NCBI GenBank assembly: GCA_004431415.1
Contig: QPMI01000160.1
Coordinates: 62,001 to 126,000, forward strand
Length of the DNA: 64,000 nt
Origin: Cyanophora paradoxa
Lineage: Eukaryota; Glaucocystophyceae; Cyanophorales; Cyanophoraceae
Direction: 5' to 3'
The position numbers and the translations under genes are program-made. Shown here piece by piece: positions 61,301 to 64,000 of this stretch (position 1 is its first letter; each line of letters starts with the position of its first letter). Below the pieces are notes generated by a model, which was given only the letters and a program-made list of their open reading frames with translations, was not told where the DNA came from and did no database searches.

Positions 61301-64000
61301 ACACCGGCGTGAGTGATTCCTGCTCTAGCTGCTCGCGATCGGCCGGCAGGCACCATATGCATTGGAGCCGCGGCTGACTGGATTATGTTTAATGCAGTTT
61401 GCTTACTGCGAGGTGAGGCCGGCTTCGACAACAGCAGCAGATGTACTCCCGTCTGATGCCATGTAATCCCACCCTCCCCGCCGCGGCGCGCATTTCTCGC
61501 CGCAGCGCAGTGTCTAACGTTGACGTCCGCGCAGAGTCAGCACAGAGACTCCGGGGCTGGGGTACTTTGCAGCTCCAGTTTACATCCCCTCCTTGCGCGC
61601 CTACCGATGGTACTACGTTGGCACGGCTGGAGGATATGCGTCATTGAAAATCAGTTGGGCTCCTGGCCGCCTCCACCTCAGCCAGCCGAGCAACGCCATC
61701 GCCAAGACGAACTCTTCCGTTCCCATTTTGAAGGGCATCCTCAGCTGCCCTGAGCGTTTAGCGCGGAATGCATACGGCCCTTGCACCCTCAAGGCGGACA
61801 GCACCGCGACCGTCCTGGAAGCGAAGATGTTTGCTCCTGAGAAGCTTTGGCCAGGCGCCAGCTTTCAGGCGGTTTCTGGCGCTGTTGGCACCTTCAGCTT
61901 CTTTGCGAACGAGAACGAGGCACGCATGCGCAATACCATCGAAAGCAAGCGCATCTGCTTGAAATGCGCTTATCACGTTTCCTATTGTTTTTCCGGCAGC
62001 TCCAATCGGGAATGACGGAGAATGTCAAGGTGCACTGGGCCGACTACTGGGCTTCCAGTTACGGCATCGAGGGCGAGTTGAATCCTGCGGCGCGGACTTC
62101 TGTGAAGGCGTGTTCTTTATTCCGACGACAGTTCATCTGCACTGCTTTTCGTTCACAATTAGAGTCGCGCAGATCGTGGATGTGGACACTTCTGCAAGCT
62201 ATTGTGCCCTCGCTTTGGATCCTACTGGCGTTTCCTTTACGATGGTCGGACTTTTGCACTGAACATTGCGCAGTTTGAATAATACCAACTATCCATCCGT
62301 TTGTACGCAGCGAGGAATGTGCTCTCTCATTTCGGCGCGCGACAAGACGGGTCTGAGAGGCCCCCTTGGAAAAGGCGATTTCAGCTACAACGGAACTTTC
62401 CCCTTCCAGTACCGGACCTACGCTGAGCCCTCGCTGTCGGTTGGAAACACCTCGGTTCGCGTACCCACGTCGCCATATATATAATATATAAAACTGGTTT
62501 AATTTAATTATATTTGGCTCTGCTTCTCCAGTACGACGTCGTCATCGAGTCGCGGAGCGACTTTGAGCCTGGCTGGTCGGTGAATTTCTTCTGGACCGCT
62601 GCGGCTGGAACGCACCCAGACCCGCTGATACCGGTGTTCACGGCCCTTTTCCCCGAGGTGCGCATCACGTACTCGCATCGACCACGTCGTTATAATTACT
62701 GTGCATCGCTTGCGCTACGTTCACACGACCGGACGCGCACGCAGTTTAGGCAAGCATATATGGGATGTAACTTCGCTGCGCTCTCAATACCAGGCGTACG
62801 CGAGCCCTTTCCCCGCGGTCGAGCGCGCCCGCGACACTGTACATGTGGCACTCTTGACTTGCGGTCGCCCGTGCGTACCACAGACTGGCAACCCCACTTT
62901 CGGGTGCTCCGTCTGGTCGAACCCAGCGAGTCCGGTCGACATCTCCAGCTTACCGGCGCTGAATGTGGAGCCGGCTGGAGCCGGCTCGGCATCGGCCACC
63001 GCAGTGAAAACCTGCTCAACGGACTGCCCAAACACCGCCGACGATTCGACGTTCTTCTGCTCGGGCCCTTGCTCTTCCGGCGCTGCACAGTTCCTGTCAT
63101 TCGCGTTCACTCCCACTCGCGCGGCGGACGTCTCGAGCACGGGAGGGGCCCTGCTTCGCATCTTGTACGACTTCAACGTGATCCGCTACTGGGATAATAC
63201 CCCAGCATCAATGGCGAGCGTCCTGATTTCCTTCCTCCGTGCGCATGCTTTGATTTAATGATCAGTAATAACATATAGTGCTGCCAAGCTTACGCCTACG
63301 CGTACGACTTTTGCGCTGTACACTCGCACGCGCAGGAGTTCAACTCAGTTGCAACACAATGAGGCAAGCCGTCGTTGTTTCACTGATTGTTCTCATTTTC
63401 CTGTTGCATGATACTGAGCCGTTCGTACTGGATCGGAGCAGAATTCACGCCAACGGAAGCGCGACCTGCACATTGACGCGGACTGCCGATTCGTGCGTGT
63501 TCCAATTCGCGGGATAGTCAGCAATTACGCTGACGTCGACTTTAAACTCTGACTGAATTTAAATTGTACGCGCAGCGGTCCAATTCCGCAAGACGCCGCG
63601 GGTCTCTTCACGATAACGTCGGCAGATACGGCGGCGCTCACCGTAGGCCCCCTCACCGTTGCCGCAGACGGATCGAAGGTCAGAGTCTCTATGTCAGGCG
63701 AAGCAGAAAGCATTTTCTGAAGCTTCGCTGCAGGCTGAGTTCAAAATTACTGCGGAGAATCTCGCTTCTTACACAACCGGACGGTCAGTGTCGATTTCCT
63801 ACGCCGCGGCTATCGGAGGGGGGGATGTCGTCGGCTCGCCCCTCTCCTTCGACATCATCGTCTCGACTATTTCCTGTGCGACGACGTCGCTCGTTCTGCT
63901 AGCCGAAGACCCCATGCACTCCGAGTGCACCAGCAGCCCGTCCGGTGGCACGCCCGCCATCACAGTCGCCGACATGGACGCTGCAGTGGGCAAGCAACCC
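58380..64000 (+). CDS. Large beta-rich extracellular protein (multi-exon, open at right edge)
   Basis: Plus-strand exon-like stretches with short introns: VVSAPPADSFLLGGIITPDP (58,400), ELHWMCGDPAFCGSIQLALI (58,690), FNFTLHFYPGGSNANIDNIR (59,310), YFRVWMKVNSGAQSTWTALK (60,400), VYVNTPTGAAGVRFIGLSSS (61,110), SLRAYRWYYVGTAGGYASLK (61,590), VIESRSDFEPGWSVNFFWTA (62,530), CSTDCPNTADDSTFFCSGPC (63,010) and SVSISYAAAIGGGDVVGSPL (63,790). The style is repetitive Ser/Thr-rich beta sandwiches with N-glycosylation-like sites, fitting a secreted or surface protein. I recognise no named family. The first exon is uncertain; 58,200-58,235 (MLFLLASRK) may be part of a signal peptide. It may be more than one gene. 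Confidence 0.5.

Overview
The window is eukaryotic DNA, from an alga or another protist. It joins a viral part with lower GC content and few introns (about 1-22,390) to a GC-rich, intron-dense host part (about 27,800-64,000). A near-perfect tandem duplication of about 4.35 kb (19,059-23,412 and 23,444-27,795) straddles the junction. Host introns are short, roughly 50-75 bp where I could place them. At least two appear to use GC-AG borders. The host taxon cannot be named from the sequence; a haptophyte-like or other GC-rich alga is only a guess.

The viral part is the right-hand portion of an integrated Maverick/Polinton-type or polinton-like virus; its left end lies outside the window. From left to right it holds a giant phage-tail-fibre-like protein open to the window edge (at least 1,604 codons without a stop), a patatin phospholipase fused to a discoidin-like domain, two divergent penton/minor-capsid-like proteins, a double-jelly-roll major capsid protein (MCP) broken by one frameshift, and an A32/FtsK-type packaging ATPase. 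Small virion-type or unknown proteins follow. Next come an iteron array between 154-bp direct repeats, a coiled-coil/TM protein, a primase-D5-SF3 helicase, an AP2-HNH endonuclease, a protein-primed PolB with three frameshifts, and an RVE (DD35E) integrase. Together these supply capsid formation, packaging, replication and integration. No adenovirus-type maturation protease was seen. Hairpin-forming 9-bp repeats of inverted orientation bound the replication/integration block at 13.8 and 22.1 kb. Several genes carry single-base frameshifts, so the provirus looks recently inactivated or the assembly has residual indels.

The element ends at a near-perfect hairpin (22,321-22,393), directly where a host coding exon resumes. 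That exon belongs to the 3' part of a minus-strand host gene, or group of genes, spanning about 26.7-43.7 kb. It encodes an N-terminal hydrophobic segment, a laminin-G/ConA-like array, other beta-rich exons, a Cys-rich GCC2/GCC3-type array, two transmembrane segments and a coiled coil: a giant surface receptor or adhesin. The integration therefore appears to sit inside a host coding region.

Further right lie a palindrome-dense intergenic tract, a 255-bp MITE, a DUF4062-NACHT-TPR (nephrocystin-3-like STAND) gene on the minus strand (51.9-45.8 kb), a PB1-ZZ p62/NBR1-like autophagy-adaptor gene (six exons, 540 aa, fully phase-consistent model), about 3.8 kb of low-complexity and palindromic intergenic DNA, and a plus-strand multi-exon gene for a large beta-rich extracellular protein running off the right edge.
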